The notes under the pieces were generated by a model, which saw only the letters and a list, made by a program, of their open reading frames with translations, had not been told where the DNA came from and ran no database searches. A program made the position numbers and the translations under genes. Shown here piece after piece: positions 1 through 11,164 of a stretch of 64,000 nucleotides of DNA. How positions within the stretch are numbered: the first letter of the stretch is position 1; each line of letters opens with the position of its first letter. The stretch is from Hymenopus coronatus (lineage: Eukaryota > Arthropoda > Insecta > Mantodea > Hymenopodidae), in the NCBI GenBank assembly GCA_030762935.1, contig CM060880.1:15679001-15743000 (forward strand), given 5' to 3'.

Positions 1-60
1 AGCATAATCTCTATTCTGTCAAGAAATTTATTTTCACGTGGTACCAGTTTTTCAAGGCTG

Positions 61-420
61 ATGTTATACTTTTCTACCACCAAAGAACTTATTGGTTTTT
101 TGAATGCACAAAATGTTCGGCCAATCAAATTTTATAGGCAAACAATGCAAGTGTATGGTGATAATGCAATGAACAAATCTCTAGTGAGGAAATGGCGCAT
201 AATTTAGAGTAATCAGGAAGAACCATGTGCATGATAAACAGTGGAAGTTCATCAATCTTTATGGAGGAGTTGAAAGTAAAATGTTGATAAAAGAATTCAG
301 AAAAACCAGTGTTTCAATTTGGACACCGTACATGACTTTTTGGATGGAAAAGATTTCCCAGCCATGAAGATCTCAAAGTGACAGTTACATCTTGGCTCAG
401 AATTTTAGTGGTGGAAGAGT
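61..420 (+). pseudogene. Mariner transposase remnant, N-terminal part
   Basis: From about 85 the plus strand reads KELIGFLNAQNVRPIKFY, then QVYGDNAMNKSLVRKW, the N-terminal helix-turn-helix region of a mariner transposase. It matches the same region of the intact copy at 62.9-64.0 kb (FLNASKVKPIEIYR...VYGQNAMSDSMVRRW). A stop follows RKWRII and later matches (around VHDK) are frameshifted. The catalytic region is absent or unrecognisable, so this is a fossil. Confidence 0.75.
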
Positions 421-589
421 GACAATTAATACTTTGGTAGCTATGATGATTACATTGAAAAATAGAGCAAGGTACTGTAACTGTAAATAAAGTTTTGTTA
501 TTGTTTAGTTATGCCAACTCGTCTGTCATTTTCTGGATGGCTCTTGTATTAAGACTACAAAAAGCAATTAAATAAAAAGAATGCCACTC

Positions 590-1005
590 TTCTCTGGTAG
601 AGGTTTTTGGAGAGTCTTGCCCTTCTAAGGCCACTGTTGTGAATTTTCAAGGGATCAGACGCCTCTTGAAGATGAGCCTTGTCCTGGTCACCCAGCAACA
701 GCAGTGAATCAAGAAAACATTGCTGCTGGGAGGAGAATGGTTGAGGAGAATCCTCATCTCACATTTTGTGACATTGAAGGGAGCCTGAATATTGGATCAG
801 CTGCAGTACAAATTATTATTTAGCCTCACCAAGAGACATGCCATTGTGTGTCACATACCTTGACAGAAGCCCAAAAAGACCAAGAGTGGGTTCATGTCAT
901 TTTATGCTTGAAAAATTCAACAAAGCAAAGACACTTACAATATCATCACAGGTGATGAAACATGGGTGTACCATTATGACTATGAAATGAAGAGGTAATT
1001 TTCAG
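590..1005 (+). pseudogene. Second mariner lineage: transposase fossil reaching the first catalytic Asp
   Basis: Scattered frames give ESCPSKATVVNFQGIRRLL, then EDEPCPGHPATAVNQENIAA, RRMVEENPHLTF and, at 942-1000, IITGDETWVYHYDYEMKR followed by a stop. The (I/V)TGDETW motif holds the first catalytic aspartate (codon at 954-956). Several stops and frame changes break the frame. The order and motifs are those of a mariner transposase different from the remnant just to its left. Nothing convincing is seen of the HxDN and PxD regions. Confidence 0.75.
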
Positions 1006-2236
1006 TATGTATTAAATTATGAAAATATTATAACCAAAATTATATTTGATGTTGAGAAAAACCACTTCATCAACCTTCAAAGTAGCCCACTGGAAATTTT
1101 AAGAAACTGAACAATATACAAGATTATGAGAAAATCAAGTTTTAAAATTTTATGCTATTTTACACACCAATGTATGTCCAATTTCCAGAAGGACAAAACT
1201 ACCAAATGCATCTTGATTTTACAATATTACAAAATTTATTCCATGGAAAAATTTCAAATGTGATTTATTTTCATAACGTTCTTGAAAATTCAGTATCAAG
1301 GACTCTTAATGAATTTCAACACTCCATCACTGGACATCTTAAGTAAATTTGTCATACTGCCAGCAGTTAGCGCCAAGAATATTTCACTCATCCAATGCCC
1401 ACTGAGGAAAGTTGGCCAAAAAAGTTAAGAATGACCACATAGGTCTTCAAAATATATTCATAGTGTAGAAAATTATAAGAAGTGATAGTTTAGGTGAAAA
1501 ACTAAAATTATCATATACAAATCTTGTAGGTAGCATTTCAATAGCAAAATAGGAAAGGGCAGGTTAGATAAGGATATTAAAAACTGGGGCATATGAGTGC
1601 AAAAGAAAAATAACAAAAAATGAAAATTCCTGACTTCTTCAAAATGCTGAATACTATGTATTTCCATAAATAAGATGACCTTAGATAAGATCATGTATAA
1701 ATGTTTGTCAAAGTTCTATATTTTAATATAATATTTGGATAAGCTAGTAACAGTGATGTGAAATTTAAATTTAAGAAAAGGTTTGAGTCAGAATAAAAAC
1801 ACTTTCAGTTGACTCAAACCTTCTTTTAAATTCTTTATTTTAGTATATATCTGTCCCCTAAGATACACCCAAACTATCAATGGCCTGTGAATTTAGTTTA
1901 CCTAGATCAGTGATCATCTGGATAATAATACTATAAAGTATACACAGAATTGGCATATTTATAATTTTTGAATGAACAAATTATATTTTCTTGCATCTGG
2001 CAGCATTGCCTTGCAACTGTTGCATAATTACAATAATTATGGTTGCATACATAAAGGAAAAGCCTTCTTTAGCATGATTATATTTTTACCTATGCCAAAT
2101 CACAAATTCAAATGTGCCTCTAAGAAATTTTGTCGTAGTTTGTGTCATGTGCTCTGACAAGTTGTACTATAAGTGTAATCAGGTAAAATCTGTTAAATGT
2201 GGGTGTAATAATGTGACCAAAGAAAATAAGAAATAT
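1006..2236. other. AT-rich intron DNA, no gene seen
   Basis: Apart from a perfect-to-near-perfect hairpin at 1765-1834 I recognise nothing here. The short ORFs have no family resemblance and are AT-biased. Confidence 0.5.
1765..1834. repeat. 25-bp stem hairpin
   Basis: The left arm ends in GGTTTGAGTCA and the right arm begins TGACTCAAACC. Pairing continues into the AT-rich flanks for about 25 bp around a loop of about 20 nt. It could be a decayed palindromic element end or a transcribed hairpin; nothing in the sequence decides this. Confidence 0.6.
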
Positions 2237-2300
2237 GAAACAAACTTCAAGTTAAAAGTCATAAAACAGGCTAAAGCTGGTATTGCAGCAAAAGGATAAA
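2234..2300 (+). pseudogene. Possible pogo/Tigger-type helix-turn-helix fragment
   Basis: The frame reads KKYETNFKLKVIKQAKAGIA and stops soon after. YxxNFKLKVIKxA is the usual start of the N-terminal DNA-binding domain of pogo/Tigger transposases and related domesticated proteins. Only about 20 residues support this, and family-G copy 1 begins 20 bp downstream. Confidence 0.3.
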
Positions 2301-2319
2301 AGCGAGGATGTACTTCTTT

Positions 2320-3206
2320 TTACTTTCTCTAACCCCGTATGTACAATGTACATAGGGATAGAGAAGTATTGCACTCCACCCAAAAATTCGATGTTGAGGT
2401 TTCACCGGAAATACATGTTTTAGGACCTCCTGAATCCAAAAAAAGCATTTCCAGAAAAAGGTCTGTGTGTCCGTGTGTCTGTAAACACGATAACTCAAAA
2501 ACGAAAAGTAGCCAAAATACCAAACTTAGTATTTAAGTTCAGTATCTTCCAGGGATGCGACACGAAGATTTTGAGAAAAATTCCCCTACCCCAAACTACC
2601 CTTAGATGGAACTTTTTTCGAAAATTTTGATTTTCTTAAAAATGGCTCTAACGATTTTGATTACAATTTCGTATATTAAAGATATTTACCTGACAAATAA
2701 AATGTATATCTTGAATTTTTTGGGAATAGCTTCTAAAGACCTGTTTATTCAGGATGAATTTTGCTTAATTTGGCGTAACTAGTAAACCGTAAGAGATAGA
2801 CAAAAACTTACTATAGAAAAAATGTAGGCCTTGTTAAAATACACACCTTACTTCATATTCATTTTTTCGTGGAGCTTACCATTTTCGAGGTATTCATTGT
2901 TATTAGTTTCAGTTGTGAAGTACTTATACTTTTCTCAGACGGGAGTGTCCGTTTCTCTTTTGTTCTACTCCTGGCCAAGAAAAGAAGCGATTTGTAATAA
3001 CAATCGCATAACGACAGCTTTTGAAACCTTTGACTATCGATTTAGCCTAGTGTATTCCCTTATTTTCTTCCTACTTATAAGGAACTAAGCAATAAGAACA
3101 TTGTGCTGAATACCTCGATTAACAAGGTGCAGAAAAAAGAATAATCTGATGTAAGAAGTTTGTAGAACGGCTAGAAAAAGTCATGTGAGTGTAACACATC
3201 AGATTT
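2320..3206 (+). mobile_element. Family G copy 1, near full length
   Basis: It begins TTACTTTCTCT, with a diverged left hairpin around GTACAATGTACA, and ends GTGTAACACATCAGATTTT. All internal landmarks of the family are present in order: ACCGGAAATACATG, the AACTCAAAAACGAAAAG block, TCTTCCAGGGATGCGACACG, the CTAACGATTTTGATTA block, and the AAACCGTAAGAGATAGAC block. It has no coding capacity. Confidence 0.85.
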
Positions 3207-3977
3207 TTTTAATTGTGTTTAATGCCCACTTTTACTACTATGGCACTGCAAGTGATAAATCCCTCATGCAGTCACCTGGGATCGAACCCTGACTGCCTGG
3301 GTGAGAGGCAAGTGGTCTAATCTTAGTGTGGACTAAGGAATACTTGAACACCTGTTTGTCTTAGATGATGAATGCGAGCATTTTGTGGCATTTTAAATAC
3401 ATTGGTCAGTGATTTATTTTATAATGGCTTTAATTTATATAAATGACCATCAACATTTTTTATATCTGTCCTATAGGACAACCCTGGACTTGAGGGCCTT
3501 TTTTTATGATTCAACTACCATCTTATTTGTGGAAATATATAGTAACAAAAACCTGAATATGCAAATTTTGAAATCAAACTCCTAATATTTTACTGAATTA
3601 GGACAGTTAAGCATAAGTTCTTTTATATAGTATCTATTATGGTATATCCTTTAGTTTAATAAAAATTTCAAACAATCTGTAAAAGTGCAGATCCTGATAA
3701 TAAAACCATATTTTCAGTGAATTCCCCTTGAGATGCCTACCTGGAGGGCTTGAAGTGACTATCAGACTGCCGAATTAAATATTCAGTGTCATCATTGAAA
3801 TCCCCCATAGTTGCCTCCCCGAAGGTGCTCACCTGTAAATTATAAGGAAAAGTAACTTTTACTATGCTGCCCTACATTTTTGACAATACACATAAACTGG
3901 TGGTGAGCATTTTACCGATATTTCACAATTGATTTGCTTCTGGTTTTAATTATGCTGCTATAAAAAATTCAGACTTT
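3207..3977. other. AT-rich DNA with a tRNA-like SINE trace
   Basis: Around 3262-3330 the minus strand carries a tRNA-like segment (GGTTCGATCCCAGGTGA with a B-box core), probably the head of a decayed SINE. The rest shows nothing recognisable. Confidence 0.4.
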
Positions 3978-4752
3978 ATACAGGGTGTTAATGAACAATA
4001 CCGAAATATTTTCACAGAATATGTAGATTACTTAAATAAGTAATTTGAGATAGGCGACTTATGGCCTGTTTATTGAAATGTCGAAGTAATTGCTATAAAT
4101 TTCTGAAGTGCCAGTATTTCACTGGCTAATTTATCATCCATTCGAGAGCATAACATGAAAAATGAAGGGACATATTACAGCGTACCTCTCTAGCATAGTG
4201 GTTATGATACTGGCTTTCAAGTGAAAGATAGTTTCTGAGTTCGGGTCTTGTTTACGCATTGTGGCACTTCGTCTGGAATGAAAAAAATAATAATAAAAAA
4301 CATTTACTCTATGACAGGAATCGAATTCATGACCTATGGGATAGCAGCTTCCCGCATTACGCATTAAGCCACCAGAGCAGTTGAAAAAACGCCTCCAGAG
4401 TAGGCTACATAACTCAAGAATGTAGTTAATGAATGCCCAGTGTCGCGCTGTCAAGTGATTAGTTTTGAGATTTTACAGTTTTTTTGCAACATTAAATCTT
4501 GAGAATGCTAGTAACGAGCTGCTAAAAATCGATATTTCTATACTTGGCAGCAGTTTTAAAGACATTCTAAGCCGTTTTTTCAACCTGCTTAGCTTTAACA
4601 CTGACTTATCAGCATCTGATACCCACATGTTTAACGCTATGTAGCTGCGTTATGTTTATCTGGGGGCCATGCATCGCTGATCTCAAATTACTTATATCAG
4701 TCACATGCACAACTCTCAAATTATTTCGGTGCAGTTCATTAACACCTTATGT
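3978..4752. mobile_element. Terminal-inverted-repeat element (about 770 bp)
   Basis: The left end reads CAGGGTGTTAATGAAC after TA. The right end carries the inverse GTTCATTAACACCTTA, and the similarity runs inward for about 80 bp per side (shared AAGTAATTTGAGAT and CCGAAATA blocks). Size, TIRs and an apparent TA flank suggest a Tc1/mariner-type non-autonomous element. No transposase is visible. Two tRNA-like segments in opposite orientation lie inside (4183-4258 plus, 4308-4392 minus). Confidence 0.65.
4183..4392. repeat. Inverted pair of tRNA-like segments
   Basis: The plus strand at 4183-4258 has an A-box-like AGCATAGTGGTTATGATACT and a B-box-like GAGTTCGGGTCTTG. On the minus strand at 4308-4392 the B-box-like sequence is CATGAATTCGATTCCTG. 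Both look like SINE heads rather than functional tRNAs, because no complete cloverleaf forms. Confidence 0.45.
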
Positions 4753-5537
4753 ATATTGAAAATATCTGCAAGAAGGATTTGTTAGATTTTATTTAATTTG
4801 AAGCTCAAAAACAAACAGATGCTGTTGAAGCTGCAGAGATTACTTGATGACTCAGGCATTTTTGAGTTTATCAACCAGTCAGTATTAACCAGGAATCAGT
4901 TAAATAGAAGAAAATTTGAGCATCTCTAAATAATGGTAATTCCTTGTTCTTACATGCCATGAGTAGGCTAAGATTAGAAAGGTAGAATCACAGTGAATGA
5001 TTCAATGCCATAATTAGAATTTGAACCATGGCTCTTCAGCCTTCCCACCATCACAATATTAAATTCCCCAATCAACTCACACCTTTCCTGGCAAACTACA
5101 AAATATTCTCAAATTCACTTTAAGATAAGACATGGTAAAGTGACTCTACCACAAGCTTACAGTAATACTACATGGCATTGTTGCCTCTTGTAATCTGAAT
5201 TTTAATGAAGCTTTGTTCACATTTGTTCAACACTTGAGAGCTCTACATATAAAGTTGACAAATTAGACTCACCACAGGTATCTTACAAATAAGATTAAAA
5301 CTCACAGAAAACACACATCAGATGCTCTTCTTTCTTACTGTTATCAGCCTGCATCATTTACTGCTGATAGCGCCACATATAAACATTAGTTGCCACTAAT
5401 TATGTATATTCACAGATTAAGATGTAGCAATGCTGTAGAATAGGAAATGGCCTAGCACTTAATATCCCAATGTAAAGCACTGTCGGTGAATAGATACAAC
5501 CAGTTTGGAACTGTTGATCCAATGAGACAGCATCTCA
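4753..5537. other. AT-rich DNA with a half copy of the palindromic tRNA-headed family F
   Basis: At about 4975-5130 the minus-orientation motif GGTAGAATCACAGTGA, ATTCAATGCCATA and TTTGAACCATGGCTCTTCAG matches one arm of the palindromic element at 24.4 kb. Nothing else is recognised. Confidence 0.45.
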
Positions 5538-6123
5538 TTAACACATTGGAGCCCAAGCCTGAGTATAGCTCGGGCCATGAAATGTTCATGAGACCCATAC
5601 CCGAGCATAGCTTGGGCATGTATTTCTAATGCTTTTAATGTAATTCCACGACCTTAACTTGGTCTTGGGCTATGCGCCAAAGAACATACATCAGTTATCG
5701 TTTAGTTGTCTGATTTGTACTGCCATCTGTCCTTGCTTTATTAAGTTTGTGCTCTTAAATATTAAAATGCTACATTTTCCTCAATTTCTGTGAACTGAAG
5801 TTGAAATTCAGGATACAAATAAAGTTGTGGAAAATTCTGATTCCGAGGGAGAGTTTTTCAAACTTTGAATAAAGCAGTTTTATGCAGTTCTTTTTCATAC
5901 TCATATTTGATACTTGTTGTAAATTTAAAATAAAATATTAATACGGAAGTTATAACTATTTTCGTACTTGTTGAGAAATCCTTGAATGCCATACTTTTAG
6001 ATTGTCCCAATACTATTTGGCAGATTTAATTGATGTACTGTAAATAATAACTCAAAGTAGGTGTAAAAACCCTGGGTTTCTTGACACTTCAACTACCGAA
6101 ACGCCCAGGCTTCAAAGTGTTAA
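5538..6123 (+). mobile_element. piggyBac-type MITE, copy 1
   Basis: The element is bounded by TTAA on both sides (5538-5541 and 6120-6123). Its terminal inverted repeats are CACATTGGAGCCCAAGC and, inverted, CACTTTGAAGCCTGGGC. A TTAA target and short imperfect TIRs are the piggyBac hallmark. An internal acidic segment (VENSDSEGEFF-like) may be what is left of a transposase N-terminus. It lacks a transposase frame. The second copy lies at 19777-20439 in the opposite orientation. Confidence 0.8.
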
Positions 6124-7805
6124 AACCTAATTAGAGTTTGGGGAACTAATGATTGGAAAAACAAGGAGGCAGCTATACAAAAAACCTGAAGGTTGTGCAG
6201 ACAGATAGTAGTATGTCCCTCCTGTCATCTCCCAGTCAAATATCTATTCTAGTGTAAGGTGCAGCTATTGGAATTATAATTATATTTGCTGTTACTTTTT
6301 ACGTTTTATACCAAAAGAGGCTTCCAACCCCCAAAACCTTCCCTGGCTATGCATCTGCATGCCAGCATGTTGCCATGATAGCTCAGTTGGTTACTGCAAT
6401 GGTAGAGAAAGTTGAAGATCAGTGTCTCAAGTATGGCATTAATTTTCAGTCTGATTCTACCTTTCCATCTCTATACAACATTTGCTCATGTTATATGCAT
6501 TTAAGTGATGAGAGTGCGAAAATCAATTCTTAGCAAACACTTATGAACACAAGTTGTCTAAATAAAAATAATAAAATTTTTGTCGCATATGATAAAGTAG
6601 CAGATGTATGCTTTTTACAATTGCAATACTGTAAACAAAGTTTTATAACATCATGCAAGAAGCGACAACTCTTTTAGGCTGGTTCACAATGCAATGGGAA
6701 CCAGAATGAGGACAAAAACAGATATGTAAGTTTGGTTCACAGAACAGAAATAAAAATGCTTCCTATTAATTCTGATTCTTCCAGCAAAAAATTCATCCCA
6801 ATACATTTGTAGTAAGGTTATGTGCTTGGTAATTAGAGAGCTCTATGGGTAGCTGTTTTCAATAAGAATTTAATATATTGTTCTTGGGAACAAGAATGGA
6901 AAAATTAAAAATTGATCAGGTGTGTCACTTCCATTCTTGGTCCTCAGTAAGCATCTCACACATCTGTCAATGCCATTCTGATTTCTATTTTTTGGTTCAT
7001 TATTGGTGAATCAGCTTTTAAGGTCACTTAAACTTTAGATACACAAAAAAGATGTTTGGTTTTACCTCCTTTATCATCCCTGAAGCATTGTAAACAAACT
7101 TTTTTACTCCTAAGTAAAAACCAATGAGAATGAAGACAACTTCAAAAGTTATTAACTAACATAAAACTCCACAAATATATTTTATTAGTATTCCAGTAAT
7201 ATGCACTTTAATAAAAAAAATTGTAAAGAGAATTTTTAAATTCTGCTGTTCTCTCTTTCTCTCTAAAACACACGACACATTTTTTCTAACTGTTGATGTT
7301 AATTTCACAGAATTTTCTATAGACACTATTGTTTGTTTTTCTATGGCTGCTACAAAACATTCTAGTAAAAGTAGATTTTTCTAACTACTTCAGCACAAAC
7401 ATTTACAGAATAGTTTCCTTACACATATTGTTGTAAGTACAGAGGGATACAGGAAAGGGAGGAGATAGTGAGATGGTTAAAAGATTGGTCATTATAGGTG
7501 CTTTGAAATTTCATAGTCTTTCCATGGCACCACAAGAAACAACTGAACAGTGATTGACATCAAAAAGTGTCAAACTGTTGAAAAATTGAGCCATTAGTAA
7601 TGCATATCTTGGAAAAGGCTTATGTCACAAAATACTATTTAAAATAAATTGTGTGTCTATATTTTTGTGTAGTATGTTTTCATTTATCATTTAAAGTACA
7701 CAGTTATACATGATTATATGAAACTCCTTAAAATTGAAGTGGACTTCACAGGATATTCCCAGAAATTTCACAATATGCAATATCTCCCCTCCCCCATTAG
7801 CTTAT
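6124..7805. other. AT-rich intron DNA with small repeat traces
   Basis: At 6366-6475 (plus) there is a tRNA-headed fragment of family F (TTGCCATGATAGCTCAGTTG). At 6677-6800 a block starting GGCTGGTTCACAATGC recurs at 9566. The rest contains no recognisable gene. Confidence 0.45.
6677..6800. repeat. Small dispersed repeat (GGCTGGTTCACA family), copy 1
   Basis: GGCTGGTTCACAATGC, then AACCAGAATGAGGACA, is shared with 9566-9690. The sharp common start suggests a transposon end. The other end is not identified. Confidence 0.4.
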
Positions 7806-7998
7806 CATCTTTTAACCTGGTTGGTCATATTGGAGAGTGAATAAAATTGGTAAAATGAAGCTCAAATGATCTCGGGATCCATGGAGCTCAAAGTTACTCA
7901 ACATTCATCTTCCCAGCATAACAGAAAAAAACCCAAAAAGCTTTATCTCAGTAACTCACCCTAAGCAAGATTTGAACTCACGACCTCTTGAATGTAAA
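7806..7998 (-). mobile_element. SINE family A copy 1 (diverged)
   Basis: In reverse complement it reads the tRNA-like GAGTTCAAATCTTGCTTAGG, then GGTGAGTTACTGAGATAAAG, GTTACTTTGAGCTCCATGGA, TCATTTGAGC and CAGGTTAAAAGATG. This is the order of the better copies at 10.7, 27.8 and 48.0 kb. The tRNA head is truncated where a family-C SINE adjoins. Confidence 0.7.
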
Positions 7999-8011
7999 AA
8001 AATGATATGGC

Positions 8012-8292
8012 ATTATATTTATGGACGCTCTTTAACTGCTGTGGTTATCAGCCTCCCATTCTATACTGGGCACGAAAGACTGCTTAATTTTGCTCAGAGA
8101 CCTCTCTATCAGGCTTGAGGTTCTTTTACATGTTGTAAATCTATGACATGGAACCAACGACTTTACATCTTCTCCGAAAGAAGTAAGAATTTTTACACTC
8201 GAAAAAAATCTGTCGTCCTCCACCAGGTCTGAACCCATGACCTTTGGAATATGAAGTTAGCATGGTAACCATTACACCACAGAGTGAGACAG
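8012..8292 (-). mobile_element. SINE family C copy 1
   Basis: Reverse complement: a tRNA-like head with GTGTAATGGTTACCATGCTA and GGGTTCAGACCTGG, GGAGGACGACAGATTTTTTT, TCTATCATGG-type core, AGAACCTCAAGCCTGATAGA, TCAGAGGTCTCTGAGC and TGGACGCTC-type tail (as ATTTATGGACGCTC in the plus strand). Six copies of this family occur in the window. Confidence 0.75.
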
Positions 8293-8727
8293 ACAAGCTA
8301 CCTCCACACTACCGAGGTGGGTGATATGCATTTTTTTTGCCAAGAAACAAAAGAAAGAAAACACACTCACACAAACACACCTTTTCTAAATATGTTTATT
8401 TTTATTCAGGGGGTCTCAAAAGATAGATTGATAAATTTTGATCAAATTTCTGGGTGAAATACCTTCCGTTCCTACAATGTATATGGCAGAAAAAGTAAAA
8501 ATCATCCACAGTAACCCGTTAAAAGTCTGTAATTTCTATGGAAATAATTGCTAATATTGTTGCAATATTCCCCATTTCTTTCTTTCTTTTTTTCTTTCTT
8601 TTTTTTCCCCATTTTCTTTTCTGTGGCATCCAATAGGTAGAGAGGATGTACTGTGTTCTAAAATGTTTCTATTGAGATTTTACCAGAGATATAAATTTAA
8701 AGTGACTTGAATTTAAATCCTTGCATT
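8293..8727. other. Pyrimidine-rich and AT-rich DNA
   Basis: A (TTTC)n-type tract lies at 8573-8625. I see no gene. Confidence 0.5.
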
Positions 8728-9110
8728 TTTTGCTTCTCTACACTTACTGCCAAACTAGATAGGTACAGTAATATAGTGTTTGACCCAAAAATTTGATAAC
8801 AAATTTCCACAGAAATATTTGTTTTAAGGTCCTCTAAACAATGCTCTAAATATAATATTTTTAGGAAAAGATATATGAAGAGAATAGTGTAACTCAAAAT
8901 GAAAAGCCAGGTAAATACTAAACTTAGTATTCAAGTTCAGCATCTTCCATTATTTTTTATTTTATAAAAAGCCTCTAATAATTTTTATTAAAGTATATGT
9001 CTAACATACTCTCATCACCAATAAATTGTACATTTTGTATTTTCTAAAAGTAATCTGTGAAGTCCTCCTCATCCTGAACAAATTTTAAATAACTGGTAAA
9101 GCTGAAATCT
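8728..9110 (+). mobile_element. Family G copy 2a, left half, diverged
   Basis: Matches run from CTTCTCTACACTTACT through AATTTGATAACAAATTTCC, AAATACTAAACTTAGTATTC to ATAACTGGTAAAGCTGAA. The following bases switch to the opposite strand of the same family. Confidence 0.65.
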
Positions 9111-9120
9111 TATCAAACAT

Positions 9121-9566
9121 AAAATCTAATGTCTTCCATTCACATAATTTTCTCTATCTATTCTGCAACAACTATTCCCCATAAAAGCTTATTCTTCTAT
9201 CTACCTCAGTCTTCTGTCTCCTAATCAGATTCAACTTGAGCAGAAATAGACGTTTTACTAATTTCCTTGGAAGTATTACAGAAATAAAAAAATACATTGA
9301 GTTAAAGTGTTAGTCAAATTTTTAATAGCTAGTTGCAAAGTGATGATATTGAAATTCCATTTCTTTTCCATGATCAGGAGTAAAAAACAAAAAACATGAA
9401 TTACAGCTTCCCTTTTGAGAAAAGTATAAGAATTGGAAAATTTAAACCAATAAGGACAAATATCTTGGAAATGATAACATCCACAAAAAAATATGTATCT
9501 GAAGTAAATTTTGTGCTATTTTTTTGTATTCCAAGATTTTGCCTATCTCTTACAGTTTACCAGTTA
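9121..9566 (-). mobile_element. Family G copy 2b, right half, inverted against 2a
   Basis: It starts at the right end of the family in inverse, AAAATCTAATG then CATTCACATAATTTTCTCTA, and continues to GCCTATCTCTTACAGTTTAC. Together with 2a it forms a tail-to-tail composite. Confidence 0.65.
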
Positions 9567-9690
9567 AGGCTGGTTCACAAAAACTAGTAAAGGTAACCAG
9601 AATGAGAACAGAAATGTTGAAATACATGTATTTTAATGGAAGTGTTCACATCTAATGGGAAGCCTTCCCGGGCCCCAGGAAACGAGAAGT
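9566..9690. repeat. Small dispersed repeat (GGCTGGTTCACA family), copy 2
   Basis: It shares GGCTGGTTCACAA and AACCAGAATGAGAACA with 6677-6800 and begins exactly at the end of family-G copy 2b. Confidence 0.4.
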
Positions 9691-9854
9691 AAGACTTACC
9701 CAAGCAGTGTTGCCACCTGTGCTTAGAGAGATAAGTTAAATCATCATACAAAATAAGCTAAAAATATCTATATACGAACTGAGAAAAAGCTAAAAAGAAA
9801 GCCAACAATTTACGTATCTATGATTATTAGTTGACAAAGCTCTATAACAAAGAT

Positions 9855-9998
9855 TGCAGCTATGGTCAGGTGGCCAGTGTTCTGGTTTTTCATCCAGAGG
9901 TCCCGGGTTCAATGCCCAGCTGGGAATAACCCAGAATAATTCCCTATTCCCTACAGAGTCTGGATGTGAGAGTGAATGTGCATATGATTGAAAAAAAA
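9855..9998 (+). mobile_element. SINE family D copy 1
   Basis: The tRNA-like head has TATGGTCAGGTGGCCAGTGT and the B box GGTCCCGGGTTCAATGCC. The body is AGCTGGGAATAACCC, then GAGAGTGAATGTGCATATGA. It parallels the copy at 30.6 kb. Confidence 0.6.
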
Positions 9999-10009
9999 GA
10001 AAATAATTA

Positions 10010-10440
10010 AAGATAAGATATCTCCAGTCAGAGATAAGATAAGATAAGATGATTTACTGTCACATATGCAAATGTCTGGGCAAAAGCTCCATAACTGGTG
10101 GCTTGTCAAAAATTTCACAATATTTACGTTGTTACAAAATTTGAATATACAATATAATATTTACAATTTTAATATATACAACAATAATGTTAACTATTAC
10201 ATATGTAAGTTACAAAGTGACAAAAGTATTACTCATGTTCACCATTGAAGTAATCAGTAATCGGTAGGCTTTATCCATAAGTAACCTTTTAACTATTTTA
10301 TTAAAACATTTTGGATCTTTTATTTGTCTAATGTTACTGTGCAATTTGCTGAATACTCTTGTTCCAGCATATAACAAACTTTCTAATGCAAAGCGCCCGA
10401 TATGACCATATATCTTAAAGAGCCTATATAAATGAGGGGG
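10010..10440 (-). pseudogene. 3' end of a non-LTR retrotransposon (reverse transcriptase C-terminus)
   Basis: On the minus strand an open stretch from about 10434 to the stop at 10212-10210 reads GRFALESLLYAGTRVFSKL, then SNIRQIKDPKCFNKIVKRLL and MDKAYRLL. The 'G...F.KLP..IR.I......FK..LK..L...YxS' pattern is the usual C-terminus of many CR1/L2-like LINE polymerases. The simple (TTATC)n tail at 10015-10050 fits a LINE 3' end. A long G/C homopolymer (10433-10447) marks the 5' limit of what can be read. Confidence 0.6.
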
Positions 10441-10686
10441 GGGGGGGACTTGGTAAAAGTTTACTTTGACTATTGAACAGATTTCAGGCTATATTTTTTT
10501 CCTTCTTTCTTCTATGAAAAAATTCCTAACTTGCATTGCTATTTCAAAAACACTTCAAAATAGTTTTTGGAAACTCCATTTTTATCCCTTATTTTGACTG
10601 TGTTATGTTTACACAGCATTTTCTATCCACGTACTACACATAAGTGTGAATGCATCAAACATTCGATTCAGCAAAGTAGGGAAATT

Positions 10687-10938
10687 GCCCGCGCCTGGGT
10701 AGTGTGGTGGTAGCGTGTCTGCTTCACATTCAAAAGGTCGTGAGTTCGAATCTTGCTTAGGGTGAGTTGCTCGGATAAGGTTTTTTTGGGGGGGTTTTCC
10801 CTTATCCTGAGAAGACGAATGTCGAGTAACTTTAAGCTACATGGACCCCAAGATCATTTGAGCATCATTTCACCAATTTCATTCATCGTTCGATATGACC
10901 AGCCAGGTTAAAGGACGTTAAGCTACACCAAAAAAAAG
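10687..10938 (+). mobile_element. SINE family A copy 2
   Basis: The tRNA-like head has an A box in GTGGTGGTAGCGTGTCTGC and a B box in GTCGTGAGTTCGAATCTTGC. The body contains AGACGAATGTCGAGTAAC, TTTAAGCTACATGGACCCC and ATCATTTGAGCATCATTTC, with a short A-rich tail. A direct repeat AGGGAAAT flanks it (near 10678 and 10938), the target-site duplication. Pol III-transcribed and mobilised by a LINE, as for all tRNA SINEs. Confidence 0.85.
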
Positions 10939-11164
10939 CAGGGAAATAAGCTCTTCTACCAATAATTTTAATTGCCCCATTAAAGTAGCAAATCAGAAAA
11001 AGCTAAAATTCCCACCAAACAGGAATGATACTTTTTCTGCCACTAATACGAAATTTAAAAAAACTAGATTTGGCAAGAAAAAAGCTCAATTGGCAACACT
11101 ATGCCCAAGTTTAAATTTCATGGTCTCATACTCAGGCATGGCATATATGATCCATATTGTGCAT

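Noticed and set aside
2271..2536. Recurrent short ORFs in family G copies with similar peptides (for example around SYRVHxHTD, GDPKTYISGEISVSNF, RESKK)
   Set aside because: The same peptides appear wherever a family-G copy is read in a given frame, are broken in every copy, and occur on both strands of the same DNA. They reflect shared DNA, not a conserved protein.
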